Shown here: positions 23,196 through 35,388 of the stretch, piece after piece
Layout: every line of letters begins with the position of its first letter
How positions within the stretch are numbered: position 1 is the first letter of the stretch
From: Thermothelomyces thermophilus ATCC 42464
Taxonomy: Eukaryota; Ascomycota; Sordariomycetes; Sordariales; Chaetomiaceae
NCBI RefSeq assembly: GCF_000226095.1
Contig: NC_016476.1
Span: 1,488,001 to 1,552,000 of the forward strand
Length of the DNA stretch: 64,000 nucleotides
Direction of reading: 5' to 3'
Program-made: the position numbers and the translations under genes
The notes under the pieces: generated by a model
Databases searched by the model: none
Told to the model about the DNA's origin: nothing
Seen by the model: only the letters and a program-made list of their open reading frames with translations

Positions 23196-24594
23196 TTCGA
23201 GGTAGCTAGGGCAGAGGTCGAAGGTATAGTAGTAGGCTCTATAGCTGCTACCCCCTTAGCCGGTTATAAGAAGGAGGGGGTTCTAGGCTATAGAAAGGAG
23301 ATACAGGTCTGTCGGGTATCGAACAGGGCACTCCTAGCCGCCTGCTAGGCTAGGGTAGGCCTCCTACAGGGGCGTTTAGCCCCGGTTTAGTAGTAGTCGT
23401 CGTCTTCTGGTTAGCTATTAAACTCGAAGGCTACCTTCTAGTATAGTTACTCTAGTGGTTAGAAGGTTTAGGGTCTATACTAGTAGGCCTCCCTAGCCTG
23501 TTCCTAGGCTTTGACTTTCTTCGGGCAGCCCCTATACTAAGCCATATAGGGGCCCCTATAGGCTGTATACCTATAAGGGAGTTAGTTAGAGTAGGTAGGG
23601 CACTAGGCCTCCCTAGTCTTCCCCCCCTCCCTATAGGCCTTTGTACCGCAATAGCTATAACAGGCCGGCCGCTAGTAGTACCGCTAGGTATAGCTGAAGC
23701 TCTAGTACCTATAGCACTGCCTTGGCTCTAGAGCATCTTAATAAGGCTCGTAGTCTAGCACCTAGGCATCCTAGACCACGCCCTCGTTACAGGCCTTCCG
23801 GGCCTCTTCGAGGTCCTATAGGCCTAGGAGTACCGTAGCCTACTTCCTTTACAGGCTCTTTAGTAGCCGGAACTTGACCGTTTCGATCGAGTATAGGCCT
23901 ACGGCCCCCTTGAAGTCTTGTTTACTAACCCCCTGTAGCTCCTCCTTCCGGACTCCTTTAGCTAGGACTATATAGGCCCTGCCGACCTCCCTAGCCTCCT
24001 CTCCGAAGGCTGTAGCCACCTATCGCTTGTTAGCCAAATACCAATCCTTAGTAGCCTTGTCCTTGAAGACCACTACCACATCCCTACTTAGGAGCTTCCT
24101 AGCCGCGATAGCTCCCTAGCGGCTAGAAGCCCTGTTAACTACTTGAACTATCTCGGCTAGGGTTCAGGCCTTGAGATCCTTCCGTAGGCTCGCGTTCCGT
24201 ATCGTGACCTCCTATAAGGCCCGTAACGGCACCGCCTTAGCCGACGGTAGGCCTCCCTAGGGGCCTATTACCCCCTATTATAAGCCTACGGCTACCTATG
24301 CCTAGGTAGGGCGGGGGGTGGCCTTAAAGGCTTCTTTAAGCCCCTTTTTGACTTCCTTAGCTACAAATTCCTATAGGTTCGGAACTAGGCCTATAATAGT
24401 AGTTATAAGGCCCTATAAGAGCCTATTAGTAAGGTCCTATGCCCTGCCCCGTTTAGGGCTTAGTATAAGGTTGACTAGCTATACGATAAGACCCCTTAGT
24501 TCCTTAATATCCGGGGTAGGGTAGGCCTATAGAGGGCCCCCCTTTGATTGGTTCGAAGCTATAGGCCTCCCTACTTGGTAGCTTGGCAGTAGGC

Positions 24595-24870
24595 TTTAAA
24601 TCGACGTCGCGTTCAGGGGCGTTCAGGGGCTCCGGGTGGTCTGTGCGGTGACAATTTTGACGGGCGTACGAGGTGTAGTCAGAATGCGGTCGGATACGGC
24701 TTCCACGCTTGCGATGCCTGTTGCATAGCCGTAACGGCTCGCGCGTGGTTAAAAGTGGTACCGTTAGATAGCGTTTTTCGAGAGCTTTCTAACGATGGTA
24801 GTTTCGTATATTTTGGTAGGGTTTTTGCAAAGATGCAAGAGAAGCTCTATAGGGTTTGGGATATTTAAAG
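24595..24870 (-). promoter_or_regulatory. LINE 5' leader/promoter region, spared by RIP
   Basis: About 275 bp at the 5' end of the LINE keep abundant CpA and TpG and a normal composition, unlike the rest of the element. It directly abuts the 18-bp target duplication. In a LINE this position is the 5' UTR with the internal promoter. Confidence 0.6.
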
Positions 24871-24888
24871 ATTATAAAAGGAAACTAT

Positions 24889-27800
24889 AACTACTAGAAC
24901 TACTAAAGAAGGAAGACCTTCCCTAGGTAGAAAGGGACTTTATGGAAGGAACGGCTATACTATTAGATTTAACTAAGGAACTACAATAATAAGAGACTAT
25001 ACTCCTTTCTTTCGAGCCTAGCTAAGTAGTAGAAGCTAACCTAAGTATAGAAATACCCTTCTACCGGCCAAGGAAAACGTCTTACCTACATATTCCGGTC
25101 TAAGCTAACCTAGGAGACTAGACTATAGATATCTATTTCAATATAGGCAGCTTAACTAACCTAGTTAACCAGATATAAATTACCTAATAGGTAAAGAATC
25201 TTCGATAGATTAAGGGCAAACCCTATACCCTTAAGGGAGTTAACTCGAAGACTAGGATTAGTAAATAGGTCGAATTTGACTTCTATATCCTAGGGGAGGC
25301 TAGGAATATACCTATTAATAGATATATTTACGTTATAGCCGATATTATTAATGAACTTACTCTAAAGATACTCCTAGGTACTAACTTTATAACGGCTTAT
25401 AGTGTTAAGATTAACTTTGTCAAGGGCATCTATACCTTTAGATCGCTAGTAAATATAAAGGTCTATAGTAACATTATAAAGAAGAACCTTAAGCCTATCT
25501 CTTAGAAGGTTACTACTATCCGGTATACTATTATTCTAGTATAATCTACCTAGATAGTTAAGACTTACTTTATTCTATTACCTAATAATATTCTAAAGGA
25601 CAAGTGTTGCTACTTTACTACTAGCTAAGATAAAGTCTAGGATGCTATAGTTAACTAGTATACGCCCTAGGTAGCTATCGTTAGAAATGATACCGATATC
25701 CCTATAGTTATCTAGAAAGGAGATAAGATTAGCTATCTCTTAGAATACTATAGGGAAGACACTACTACCTAAGTCAATATAAGCGATATAAAGGATATAT
25801 AGAACAAGGTCTAAGATAGAATTTCTAAGTAAGAGCTAGAGGAAAGGCTAGAGGAAGCCTAGTATATATATTACTAAGAAGACACTAATGGCTAGGATCT
25901 TCTACCGCCAAATAGAACTAACTTTTACACTCTATCTTATAGTATTAAGAAATCTGACAACATTCTAGCTATTAAGAGCAAGGATAGCGTTAGTATTACT
26001 AATGTAAATCCCGAGTTCGCGCTTAAGGTAAAGGAACTTCTAGATAGATATGACCTTTACTACGACAGGGGAATCGTACCAATGCTAGAAAACCAGAAGA
26101 TATGGATTAATCTGGTTAACGGATGGTAAAAGCAAGTCCGTATAGTCAGACCGTACCTAATAGGGCTTAAAGACTATAAGGCTCTAGATAAACATTATAA
26201 CTAGCTCTAGGTATCTGATAGATTTACCTTTATAGATGAACTAACCCCTATTACGTACCTAGTATTTATCGTATAGAGGAAGGTTTCTAAGAAGCCAAGA
26301 GTAGAGGTTAAAAAGAGCTAAAGTATAGTCGACCTATAATTGCTAAATATAATTACAGTTCCAGATGTTTATCTCTTACCTAACTAGGACGACATTATAG
26401 CTACTATAATTAGTAATAAGTTTTTTATAGCCCTAGATACCTTAGGATTCTTCTACTAGTTACTAGTCGCCAAGGAGTATAGTAACTATATAATAGTTAT
26501 AAGCTACTACGGCCTGGAAAAATCTAATATGGTGCTTATAGGTTTTAAAAATATACCTATATTCGTATAATACTATATAGATAGACCTTTCCTTAAATAC
26601 CGCTATTTTGTCAGGGTATATATCGACGATATCATTATCTTTAGTAAAATAGAGGAAGAATATCTCGAACACCTATATACTATTTACAAAATCCTTAATA
26701 AGGCCTATATCTATATTAACGTAACTAAATCCTTTATAGGTTATCTAGCTATGAGACTCCTTAGGTACATTATAAATGGTAAAGGTATTACTAAAACTAA
26801 CGACTATATTGCTACCTTTAAGAAGTTAAAATTCCTAGATACGCTTGACAGCTTAGAGCATTACCTTAGAATGGCTAGATGGCTTAGGAAAGGCATTCCG
26901 TAGTTTGATACTAAAGTAAGGCCACTCTAGGCCCGGAAGATAGCTCTAATAGTAGCTACCCGGAAGGAAGGTAAATTAAACCCTAGGAAAGCTAAACATA
27001 CCTAGAAAGCGGTTATATCTACCGTTAAATTCACTATAACTAAGGAAGAGCTTAAATCTTTCCGACTACTATAGGAGCACTTGTATAACTAGGAATTCCT
27101 CTATTATTACCGCCTAGAAAAGCTACTATTCCTTAAGCTAGATGCCTGCTGTAACGGCTACGACGTTATCGCTTTCTAACTTAAGGGCGACTAGGATAGA
27201 GAGAAAATTCCTAGTAGGAAAATTCCTATAAGCGAAGTACAGCCTATTCTATTTATATTAAGGGTGACTACTAATGTGGAAAAACGCTATAGATCTACCG
27301 AGGTAGAGATTACTATACTTGTTTAGGTGATTAGGAAGCTTAGGAAGATAGTCTAATCGAATAGGTATCTAGTTAATGTCCTTACTAACTATACCCTAAC
27401 GAAAGGGATTATAAAATATATATCCTTAATTACGATAGATCTAGCTAAGGCTAATCTTAAATTAGCTAATACTATTAACTACCTATCTAGATTTAACCTT
27501 AATATCTTCCATATCCTAGGAACCTTAAATGTTATACCTAATATACTATTAAGATTGCCCATATAGGAATAGGAGGATCTGAAGGTTAAGAATAGCCTAA
27601 CTAACGAACTTAGAGATATCTAGAGCAAGTAGTAGGATAAGGATATCTTTATAGCTGACACGATTACTATAGAACCAGTCCTTAGTGACAAGTTTAGAGC
27701 TAGGATCATCACTAGCTATCCTAAGGACTATAAGTATAGACCTATTTACTAGGCACTTTATAAGAACAAGAAGGACCCGGTCAGAAATGACCAGAATAGG

Positions 27801-29390
27801 GTTAGGAAATGTAGATAGCCAAAACTACCTATAGGACCATTCGAATTAACGAACAGACTACTTTTCTATATCGACTTTAATAGTACTAGAAGACTCTACC
27901 TACCTAAAAGCTATATTAACCTAATCCTTCAAATCGTTTATAATGATATATACTATTTCGGTAAAAATAAGATAATAAACGAGCTTATAGCTATCTATTT
28001 CTGTAAGAAGGCTTAGAAAGTTTTAAAGTTTATATAGTACTATAAGGTATACTAGGCAAACTCGACTAACTAGAACCTACCACTAGGAGAACTCTAGCTA
28101 ATTTAGACCTAGCCGACACCGTTCTATATAGTAACTATAGACTTCATTACTAACTTGCTACTAGCACTAATAGTTAGGACCCTCTAGTTACTTAAAGGCT
28201 ATATACTAGCAGATATACTATATACCGTGATATATAAGTTTAGTAAGAAGAAGCTACTTATAGCAGGCCATTAGATATATACGGCCAAAGAATAGGTAAC
28301 TATCCTTTTAAGGACCTAGATATTTACTAACTAGGGTATACCTGCCTAGATTATTAATGATTATAACCCCAAATTTACATCGGACCTATAGAAGGAGATA
28401 TTCTTACTATTAGGAACCAAGCTATTACTTTCTACTACCTACTACCTATAGACCGATGGCTAGTCCGAACGAACTAACCAGACTATAGAAATCGCACTTA
28501 GAATGAACTTTACGGCTAATTCTAACCGCTTATAGGTCGAAATCCTTCCTACCCTATAGTATTACCTTAATAATACACTAGTCACTAGCATTAGAAGGTC
28601 ACTAAATAAGCTAGTATATAGGTTTAAACTATACTTAGTCCTAGATATCCTTAGTAAGAGGACTACTAAAACTAGTAGATAGAAAGCTTTAGAAATCCTA
28701 TATAAGTAATACTAGGCTAAAGCTAGCAAAATAATCGACTAAGCTATAGCATTAGCTAAGTTATAGTATAACTAGAGACATATACCTACTAAATTTAAAG
28801 TTAAAGATACTATTTAGCTATGCCTATATAAAGGCTACTACTTACCTAGTAAACCTAATAAGAAGTGGTCAGCCTAGAGGGTAGGACCATTTAAAATCAA
28901 ATGGAGGGTAGGAAAACTGGTATACAAGCTAGATTTTCCTAAATCCTAGAAAGTCTACCTAGTTATATCTATTGCCTAACTCTACCACGTTAAATAGGGT
29001 CTAGATCCGTTCAAAAGGACTGCTTCTCTACCGTAACCAATTCTAGTTAATGGCGAGGAATACTAGAAGATTAAGAAGATCGTTGACTATCGGGTATATA
29101 GAAAGAAGCGCCCGAAGGTAGAATACCTTGTCTATTAGCTTAGATTCGACATAAAAGACGACTAGTAGCTCCCTAAGAGTGAACTCGAAGCCACTACTAG
29201 CGAATTAATCTAGGAATATAAGAATCACCACTAGATTCGACTACCTGGAAGAAAACGAGGCCGGCTACCTAGGTAGAAGGCCTAAGGCGTCATTTCTAGC
29301 CAGGAAGAGGCTAAATAGTGCCTAGGGGTATATACCTTTAATAGGATATCCTAAAATCTGGCTTAACACTAGAAAGGCTATTATTACTCC
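24889..29390 (+). pseudogene. Element 1 pol: protease, RT, RNase H, integrase and chromodomain-like end
   Basis: One frame (codon starts at 24870, 25380, 26616 and 28140 share a phase) with TAG/TAA stops throughout. Landmarks: LLGTNFITAYSVKINF (protease end, about 25371), FY-LLVAKEY and VYIDDIIIFSK (RT, YxDD at 26619-26630), integrase zinc-binding remnants near 27700, core motifs VTIDFITN (28132), NDYNPKFTSDL (28357) and SERTNQTIEIAL. Near 29040-29230 a KIVDYRVYRKKRPKVEYLV stretch resembles a chromodomain. The frame joins the gag frame across the LINE insertion, which suggests a single gag-pol polyprotein. Confidence 0.75.
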
Positions 29391-29913
29391 CTTCCTACCT
29401 ATCTTTTACCTACTATATTTACTTCAATTCTACCACTCGTTACAGATAGGGCTTTAACCACCACTTTAAACCATATGCCTAGCTCGGCTAACCTGTTAAA
29501 TAACTACCTATTTAATTAATAGGGCTAAATAGCCTACCTATTCCGGTTAGTAGGGCCAAATACCCCTCTTATTTAGGCACTTTTCATCCTATCTTCAAAG
29601 CCCTGCCCTGAATTATAAGAACCCTAGATTTCCTACTATTTCCTACTTCTTTAAACCTCTTCTACTTCTTCTATAATTTCTTTAATAACTACCTTCTTTT
29701 CTAACTACCAGACCTTTAACCTAGCCTTTCTATCAACCTATAACTATATAGTTATCTCCTATAGCCTACGTATTGCCATTTCCATTAAAAGGAGGCTTTA
29801 GAGTTTGTTTTCCTGCTCCCTTTTGCTTATTCCATCGCGTATATAAGAAACTACCGAGTTTTGGTAATTTTAGCTAAGTTTTGTTAACCTAGAACCACTT
29901 AGTATTAACTATC

Positions 29914-32720
29914 ATAGCCAAGTCTAGAAGCAGAGCCAGGAAGAGTAACAAACAGGTTGCTAAAAGCGCTAAAGGCCCTATAGCTATAAGCCTAGCCCAA
30001 GGAAATGAGCCTACGGCTAGTTAGCAAGATACGCCTATACCGTAGTCGGTAGCAGCGGAGTCGACCGACACTGCCACTATTACGTTCACACCTATTAATC
30101 GGCAAAGGGCACTATTAGCTATGGGCACTAGGGCAGCCAGCTAGGTATAGCCTATACTAACGCCTATATAAGGCGTATATTTAGGCCCTATAAGCGAAAA
30201 TAATAGCCTATTAGATAGTATCGTCTAGGAAGTCCTTAAGTATATAGATACCTTCCTTAAGGGCGGTATAGGCTTTACTACCGTCTTAGGTACCAAGGAG
30301 GAATATTAGAATGACCTTACTATAGGTAGCCTAGTCCGAGTATACTATAAGGATATAACCTTACATTTCGATTCTAAGGGCGAAGACTTTGCTATACCTT
30401 GAAATAATATATAGTACGTACCTCCTCTAGCCATTGCTAACGATTAATCTATTATATATAATACCTTCAGCCCCCTATACTTATAATTCCTAGATAATGC
30501 TATCGTTAAATAGTACTATGATAGTAAGATAGGCGCTATAGCCTAAGTCCTAGGTAATATTATTAATATAGTCTGTACTAGTACTAGCAAGTATAATATA
30601 GTTCGTTTCCTAGCTATATACTACTTTATTAATAGCCACTAGTCCTAGGGAGAGTAAATAACTATAGCTAACTATAAGACTTTCTATAGTATAGATAAGG
30701 ATAATACTACTAAGATTCCTTAGCTAGAGGCCAGATTTACCTTTGTCAAAGTCGATAGTAAGATAAAGGCTATACTCTTTAGTATTATCGCTAGTACTAT
30801 AGTCGCCGTTAACCTACGTAAGGCTACCGAGGCCGAGATATACTATATTACACTAGCGCTATTCTTTACTAGGTACTATAAGACCTTGAACCTATAGGGA
30901 GGATTCTAGCCTTGTGCTACTAACAGCAACATAGTATACAAAACGGATGGCAATTATATAGTCATATATAGCCAATATATTGGTATAACTAGATAGGTAC
31001 CGATTAACCTATATAAGGTATGTAAGTATAAAGAACTAGCTACTAACAGCCCTAATAAGCTAGTAGACCAGGATACTAGGCTAACCCTACTATCGTTAAT
31101 TAAGATCGCCATTACCAAGGTATAGGACATAGTGAATAAGAAGAGGCCGCTAACGCCCCTGACTATATACTAGACAATTCCAATGCTCGAGCCTACTAAC
31201 TACCTATCCTACAAATTAGATATAGCTTACCTAGAGTAGAACTACCAAGACTCCGGCTCTACTAATGCCACTACCTAGGACGTAACTACGTACCTATATA
31301 CGCCTACTAGCCTACCTATAACTATATAATAGGGCACCGAGCACCGTAATAACAAGGGCATATCGGTCGTCACTAAAACCGTAGCTACTATTACTACTAC
31401 TCTAATATCCTAGGCCTTACTATGGCTCGGTCTAACACTCTACTCACCCGAGCTAGCACCCTAGCCTATTACACTAACTAGGTATACTTAGTGTAAGGCA
31501 CCTATAGGTAGGTTTATCTATAGGAGTAAGAGGGACCCTAACGACAATAAAGAGACCAAATTATAGGCCAGATTTAATGATACCTATATTATCTTTAATA
31601 GCCTTAAGGAGGTAGAAAACACCCTTATAGGCATAGAGTTTAGCCCCTTTACTAGCACTAGGGTTATTAAGTCCGGCCTACTATACCTGTCTATAAGTAC
31701 ATTAATTAGGCCTATTAAGGATTATCTTGCCTATACCTACTAAGAGTATTATAGTAATAAAGACATGCTTATCTATACCTGCTACTAGATCTACCGCTAC
31801 TATAAAAAGGCTAGTAATGACTCTTTTAGGGCTAACCTAGCTATATATAGCCTTAAGAAGAAGTTAAAGACTATATATAGGATATATTATACTACTAATA
31901 TAATGCTTACTAATATACCTAAGCCTAAGGAACTATTAATAGCTTATATTTATATACCTAAAGGAGATAATAATACTCTAGTTAATAGCTACCTATTTAA
32001 GCTTAGCTACCTACATTATAGCCTACCTAGCTACTAGGCTATATAGCCTATACCTATATAGGTTATTACTACCTAAGGTATAGCTAAGGATAATAAGGGT
32101 AATAAGGACTTTGCTAAGCACTAGTAACTAGCCATTAAGGCCGACCTTCTTAGGCTAGCTTAGACTATAGTTTAGAGGTAGGATAAGGCTACTAATAGCG
32201 TTACTAAGGCCCTTAACTAGATCAAAGAAGAGCTTAAGCAGCTATAGAAGACTTATATAACTATAAATAATAACCATATAGCTACCCTTAACTAGAAGAA
32301 AGGTATAGATAAGAAGCTATAGTAGCTTAAAGGTATAATTACCTAGCTTAGTAAGTATACTATATTAGCCACTATACTATAAAGGGCTCCTAGAACCTAA
32401 GTACCTATAGCTTAGCTACTACTAGTTACTACAAGGGCTAGCGCCCCTCCTAGCTTAATTACCTACTAGGTTATATACCTACCACCTATAACCACTAGCT
32501 AGAAACGCCTATAGCTAGAGACGCTAGCATAAGAAAGCCCTTTATATAAAAAGGCTACTAACATGCTCTATAGTAACTATACCCTAGCTAGGGAGACCTA
32601 GGCCAGGGCTAAGACTCTCGTATACTTATAATAAGAGCGCCTATTAGCTCTATCCATATTCCTAGATAACCTAGGCCTAGCTAGTGATAAGAAGGACTAA
32701 TAGATAAGTAGATAGATATA
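29914..32720 (+). pseudogene. Third long reading frame of element 1, after pol
   Basis: A frame of about 930 codons in the sense direction, from an ATA at 29914 (probably a former ATG) to about 32720. Phase checks at 30841, 31921, 32221 and 32641 agree, so no net frameshift has occurred. The stops are TAG/TAA consistent with CAG/CAA. The N-terminus is basic (KSRSRARKSNKQVAKSAKG). The middle reads smoothly (for example LKYIDTFLKGGIGFTTVLGT). The C-terminal third looks helical and coiled-coil-like (IKEELKQL, KKL-QLKGIIT). I recognise no family. It could be an env-position accessory protein or the body of another captured element. Confidence 0.5.
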
Positions 32721-32831
32721 ACTATAAGATAGAAGAATAGGAACAACTTGCTAAGACTATTACTATAGAATAGCTAATATATTTACTAAGTTATAATAGG
32801 TTATCATTTTTTCTTTTCAAACCCTAGTACC

Positions 32832-33084
32832 TATTATAGTATCTAGCTATCTATAAGTTAGATCTAACTAACCTATTAATAGGGATAACAAGCCAGGGTT
32901 AATATATATTTAGATAGCTTCTCTAAGTACCTCTAGTACTTAGAATAATTAACGCTTTTATTACCTACTTCTACAGACTGTAACCTCTGGTCCAGGAGTG
33001 CCGCCCACGGTGCGAATACCGCTGTGGTGTCGTATTTTGCAGCCTTTCTGAGCTGTACGGATTTATAGCTACCAAGCTGTAGCA
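32832..33084 (+). repeat. Element 1 right LTR
   Basis: 253 bp. Its inner part is RIP-mutated (TG start now TA), while the outer 100 bp (about 32980-33084) keeps CpA/TpG sites. It is followed by the target duplication CTTCC. Confidence 0.92.
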
Positions 33085-33356
33085 CTTCCACTCGCGACTT
33101 CTCCTCTTCCACTCGCGATTTCTCCGCTTCCGCTCGTGCCTTCTCCGCTTCCACTCGCGCCTTCTCCGCTTCCGCTCGCGCCTTCTCCGCGTCTTCTCGT
33201 GCCTTCTCCGCGTCCGCTCATGCCTTCTCCGCGTCCGCTCGCCCCCTTCTCCGCGTCCGCTTGTGCCTTCTCCGCTTCTGCTCGCGCCTTCTCCAGCGCG
33301 GCAGCCTCGCGTGCAGCTCGAAGCTCTCTTTCCAATTCTTCGATGCGACTATCCAT
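33085..33356 (-). pseudogene. Broken coiled-coil/kinase-like gene, 5' part (coiled coil)
   Basis: The ATG at 33356 begins MDSRIEELERELRAAREAAA, followed by a coiled coil of AEAEKAR-type repeats encoded by roughly 18- to 36-bp tandem units. An extra C in the run at 33242-33246 shifts the frame, and a TGA (33220-33218) lies in the corrected frame, where CGA is expected from neighbouring units. The frame then reaches 33085, where element 1 begins. Deleting the element and one CTTCC copy continues the coiled coil in frame (SRVEEEKARVGEEVRD) into the part at 7555-9735. The gene thus carries at least four lesions. Confidence 0.75.
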
Positions 33357-33370
33357 ATTGCGGCTAGTTG

Positions 33371-33470
33371 AATTTCTGTGCTTGAGTGTTGGATGACCGG
33401 CATGCAACCGTGTCAATGCTACTAGTTGTGTTTGGGTGTTGGATGGCCGACACGCAACTGTGTCAATGTT
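33371..33470. repeat. Two-copy tandem repeat of 50 bp upstream of the broken gene
   Basis: Units starting at 33371 and 33421 share GTGTTGGATG-CCG-CA-GCAAC-GTGTCAATG with few differences. It lies just upstream of the minus-strand ATG at 33356, in the position of a promoter or 5' UTR. Confidence 0.8.
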
Positions 33471-35018
33471 TGTTTACTTGACGCGAACCTGATTGGCTCA
33501 CACTTGCGCGCCGGTCGATGATTTGTTGGTTCGCGCGCTTTGTCCTGGCAACCCGGACACAATCGCTTTCGTGGGAGAGAGGGCCGGAAGCTGCCGGCAG
33601 GCGGGTGTGTACTCGACATGGGAACTTGAGATTGCAAGCTTTGGGTCACAGAGATGCTGGCAATCACAGGCTGTCTGTAAGAGTCGCGCTCTCAGGTACA
33701 CACAGACCGAGTTCGAAAGGGGGGAGGGGGGATTTGGTGACATACTGGTCAGCTCAGAGCTGGCCAGATGCTGGGCAACAACAACGACGCTTCCCTTTTA
33801 TGACTTGCTCCATCATCAGCTCTGACCCGCAATTATGCAATTATGTGTCTCTAGGCTCCTTCAGGCACTTCCCAGAGAGTTTAGTTGAGGAGGTATCAGC
33901 TATGGCGCACGCCACGCCGGTGTAGTGCGCAATAGCCAGCGTTTTGGCGGTGGCGAAGCTGGTGCCTATTAACGTATATGATGGATCAGGCAGCGCCGAG
34001 CCCTCGACGAAAACAGCGGGGTTGTCGGAACAGCTCTTCTCCACCATCGGACCCTACACTTCATTCACCGTCCTGAGGAAGTACGGCCGTCAGCGGCTTA
34101 ACATCGTCGGGGAATAAACCACGACTGCTCCATGCCCCTGCATGTTATCCGTCAAGACAGCCTGGAACCGATTCCAGCCTCCTTCACTACCAGGTTTCTA
34201 GAGTTGATGGTTGTAGAGATACCTAGGTATAATTATGAGTTGTAAACATTGAAGGTCGCTTCACGGAGCAATTGGAGACAGAAGCGGCCCGACGGAGCTT
34301 TTTTGGGCTGTTCGAGACTACCGGGATACACGATAATCGACATCACGTGCTGCCGACACCCTGTTTCGAAATGGGTGGATTTGGAGGCCGAGGCAGCGGG
34401 AATCCGGCGGCGCTGGCCAGTCGGCGCGGCCTTGTCACCCCGAGGCGGCCCAGCGCTAGACCGGAGGGCGCTACAGGCCGGGCCGCCCGACACGGCCTCT
34501 CGGCTCGGCTTCGCTGCCATCCCCCGGTGCCAGTGTTTGATCGACTCTGCAGAGATTGCTTGCCCGTTTCTGGAGTGCAGTTGATCGACTACAAGGGCTG
34601 ACTAAACAAGCAGAAGATCGCTGGACTCTCAACGATGTCCTTGTTTTGAAAACCGCACATCACGATCTGTTAATTGCTCAGCTACAAGGATGACGAGCTC
34701 TTTCAACTCTGTGCATTTATTCTTCGCGTGTAGCCGGGATAAAGCCTCTGGCGATTCTGCCCAAGCAGCACTCAATCATGAGCACATTCGATTCGGAAAC
34801 CTTCCCGGCCAGAAATGAATCCCGACACACTCGATACACTATTGTCTAGTGATTGAATCCCCGAATCGATTCCCGGCTCTTCTTTACAAGAGATAATCAA
34901 GGACTAGCATAATCGCATTTCCATCTTGATCTGATCCGACAACATATTTACCTAGGAAACCTCGAAAACGTAAACCGCCTCCCAACCCCCCCTCCTTTTC
35001 CTTTCTTTCTCCGTGCAA
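33471..35018. other. Unique region without a supported gene
   Basis: Normal composition with CpA and TpG intact. Open frames occur on both strands (for example 33841-34047 minus, and a plus frame ending GGGGAATAA near 34117), but none has a motif, a start with context or an intron pattern I can defend. A CT-rich tract at about 34985-35010 leads into the next gene and is probably its promoter-proximal tract. Confidence 0.5.
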
Positions 35019-35347
35019 ATGCGGAACATGGTCGTCGTTGTGTCCGGCACCAGCGCCCGGCAGCGCATGGCGGCCCGCCTCGGCTTCCAGTCGGTCAGCG
35101 ACCTGGAGGAGTGGGAGGAAGAGATCGTGCTCGACCACTTTGCCAACTTCATCTTCGATTATCTCGCCCACGGCTACACGGTCCAGCCCGACAAGCGGGA
35201 GCTGGTCGAGTACATTGACCTGGGCAAAGCCGTCGCCGAGAGAATCACCATGCTGGAGCAGCGGAGGTTCGAGCAGGTGCTGGATCCGGATAAGAGCGAC
35301 TGTGAGTGTCTCTCTCTCCCTTGTTTCTTTCTTTCTTCCTTTGTGTA

Positions 35348-35388
<41 letters not shown>

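Larger units (their letters stand above)
12245..24870 (-). mobile_element. Tad-like LINE (non-LTR retrotransposon) inserted in element 1, itself interrupted by element 2
   Basis: It is bounded by the 18-bp duplication at 12227-12244 and 24871-24888. The minus-strand 3' end is an AAT-repeat tail (plus strand ATT repeats, 12246-12265), typical of LINE insertion. Without element 2 and one 5-bp duplication it is about 5.26 kb. From right to left: an unmutated 5' leader (about 24595-24870), an ORF1 with decayed zinc-knuckle-like residues (about 24500-23200), an endonuclease, a reverse transcriptase, then a 3' region broken by element 2 at 12384-19746. Compared with the LTR elements it stays rather GC-rich, but CAG is almost everywhere TAG. 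Confidence 0.85.
9736..33084 (+). mobile_element. Element 1: LTR retrotransposon (Ty3/gypsy type), RIP-damaged, carrying nested LINE and element 2
   Basis: Both ends are 253-bp direct repeats that begin TGTTACAG in the intact copy and end TAGCA in the intact copy. They are flanked by the 5-bp duplication CTTCC (9731-9735 and 33085-33089). A TGG-starting primer-site-like sequence lies 2 nt inside the left LTR, so the element reads on the plus strand. Without the nested LINE and one copy of its target duplication the element is about 10.7 kb. Order: LTR, gag, (LINE insertion), protease/RT/RNase H/integrase/chromodomain-like end, a third long frame, LTR. Gag and pol lie in one continuous frame once the LINE is removed. 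Most stops are TAG/TAA consistent with mutated CAG/CAA, as expected for RIP. Confidence 0.9.

Noticed and set aside
9736-33084. A large cargo-carrying element of the Starship type
   Set aside because: No tyrosine-recombinase captain gene or cargo genes are visible; LTRs, target duplications and pol domains explain the region.
33841-34120. Open frames on both strands with protein-like composition
   Set aside because: Neither strand gives a start, motif or splice sites that favour it; possibly a relic, but I cannot support a call.
34249-34601. Overlapping frames of about 100 codons on both strands
   Set aside because: GC-rich shadow frames with no family resemblance.
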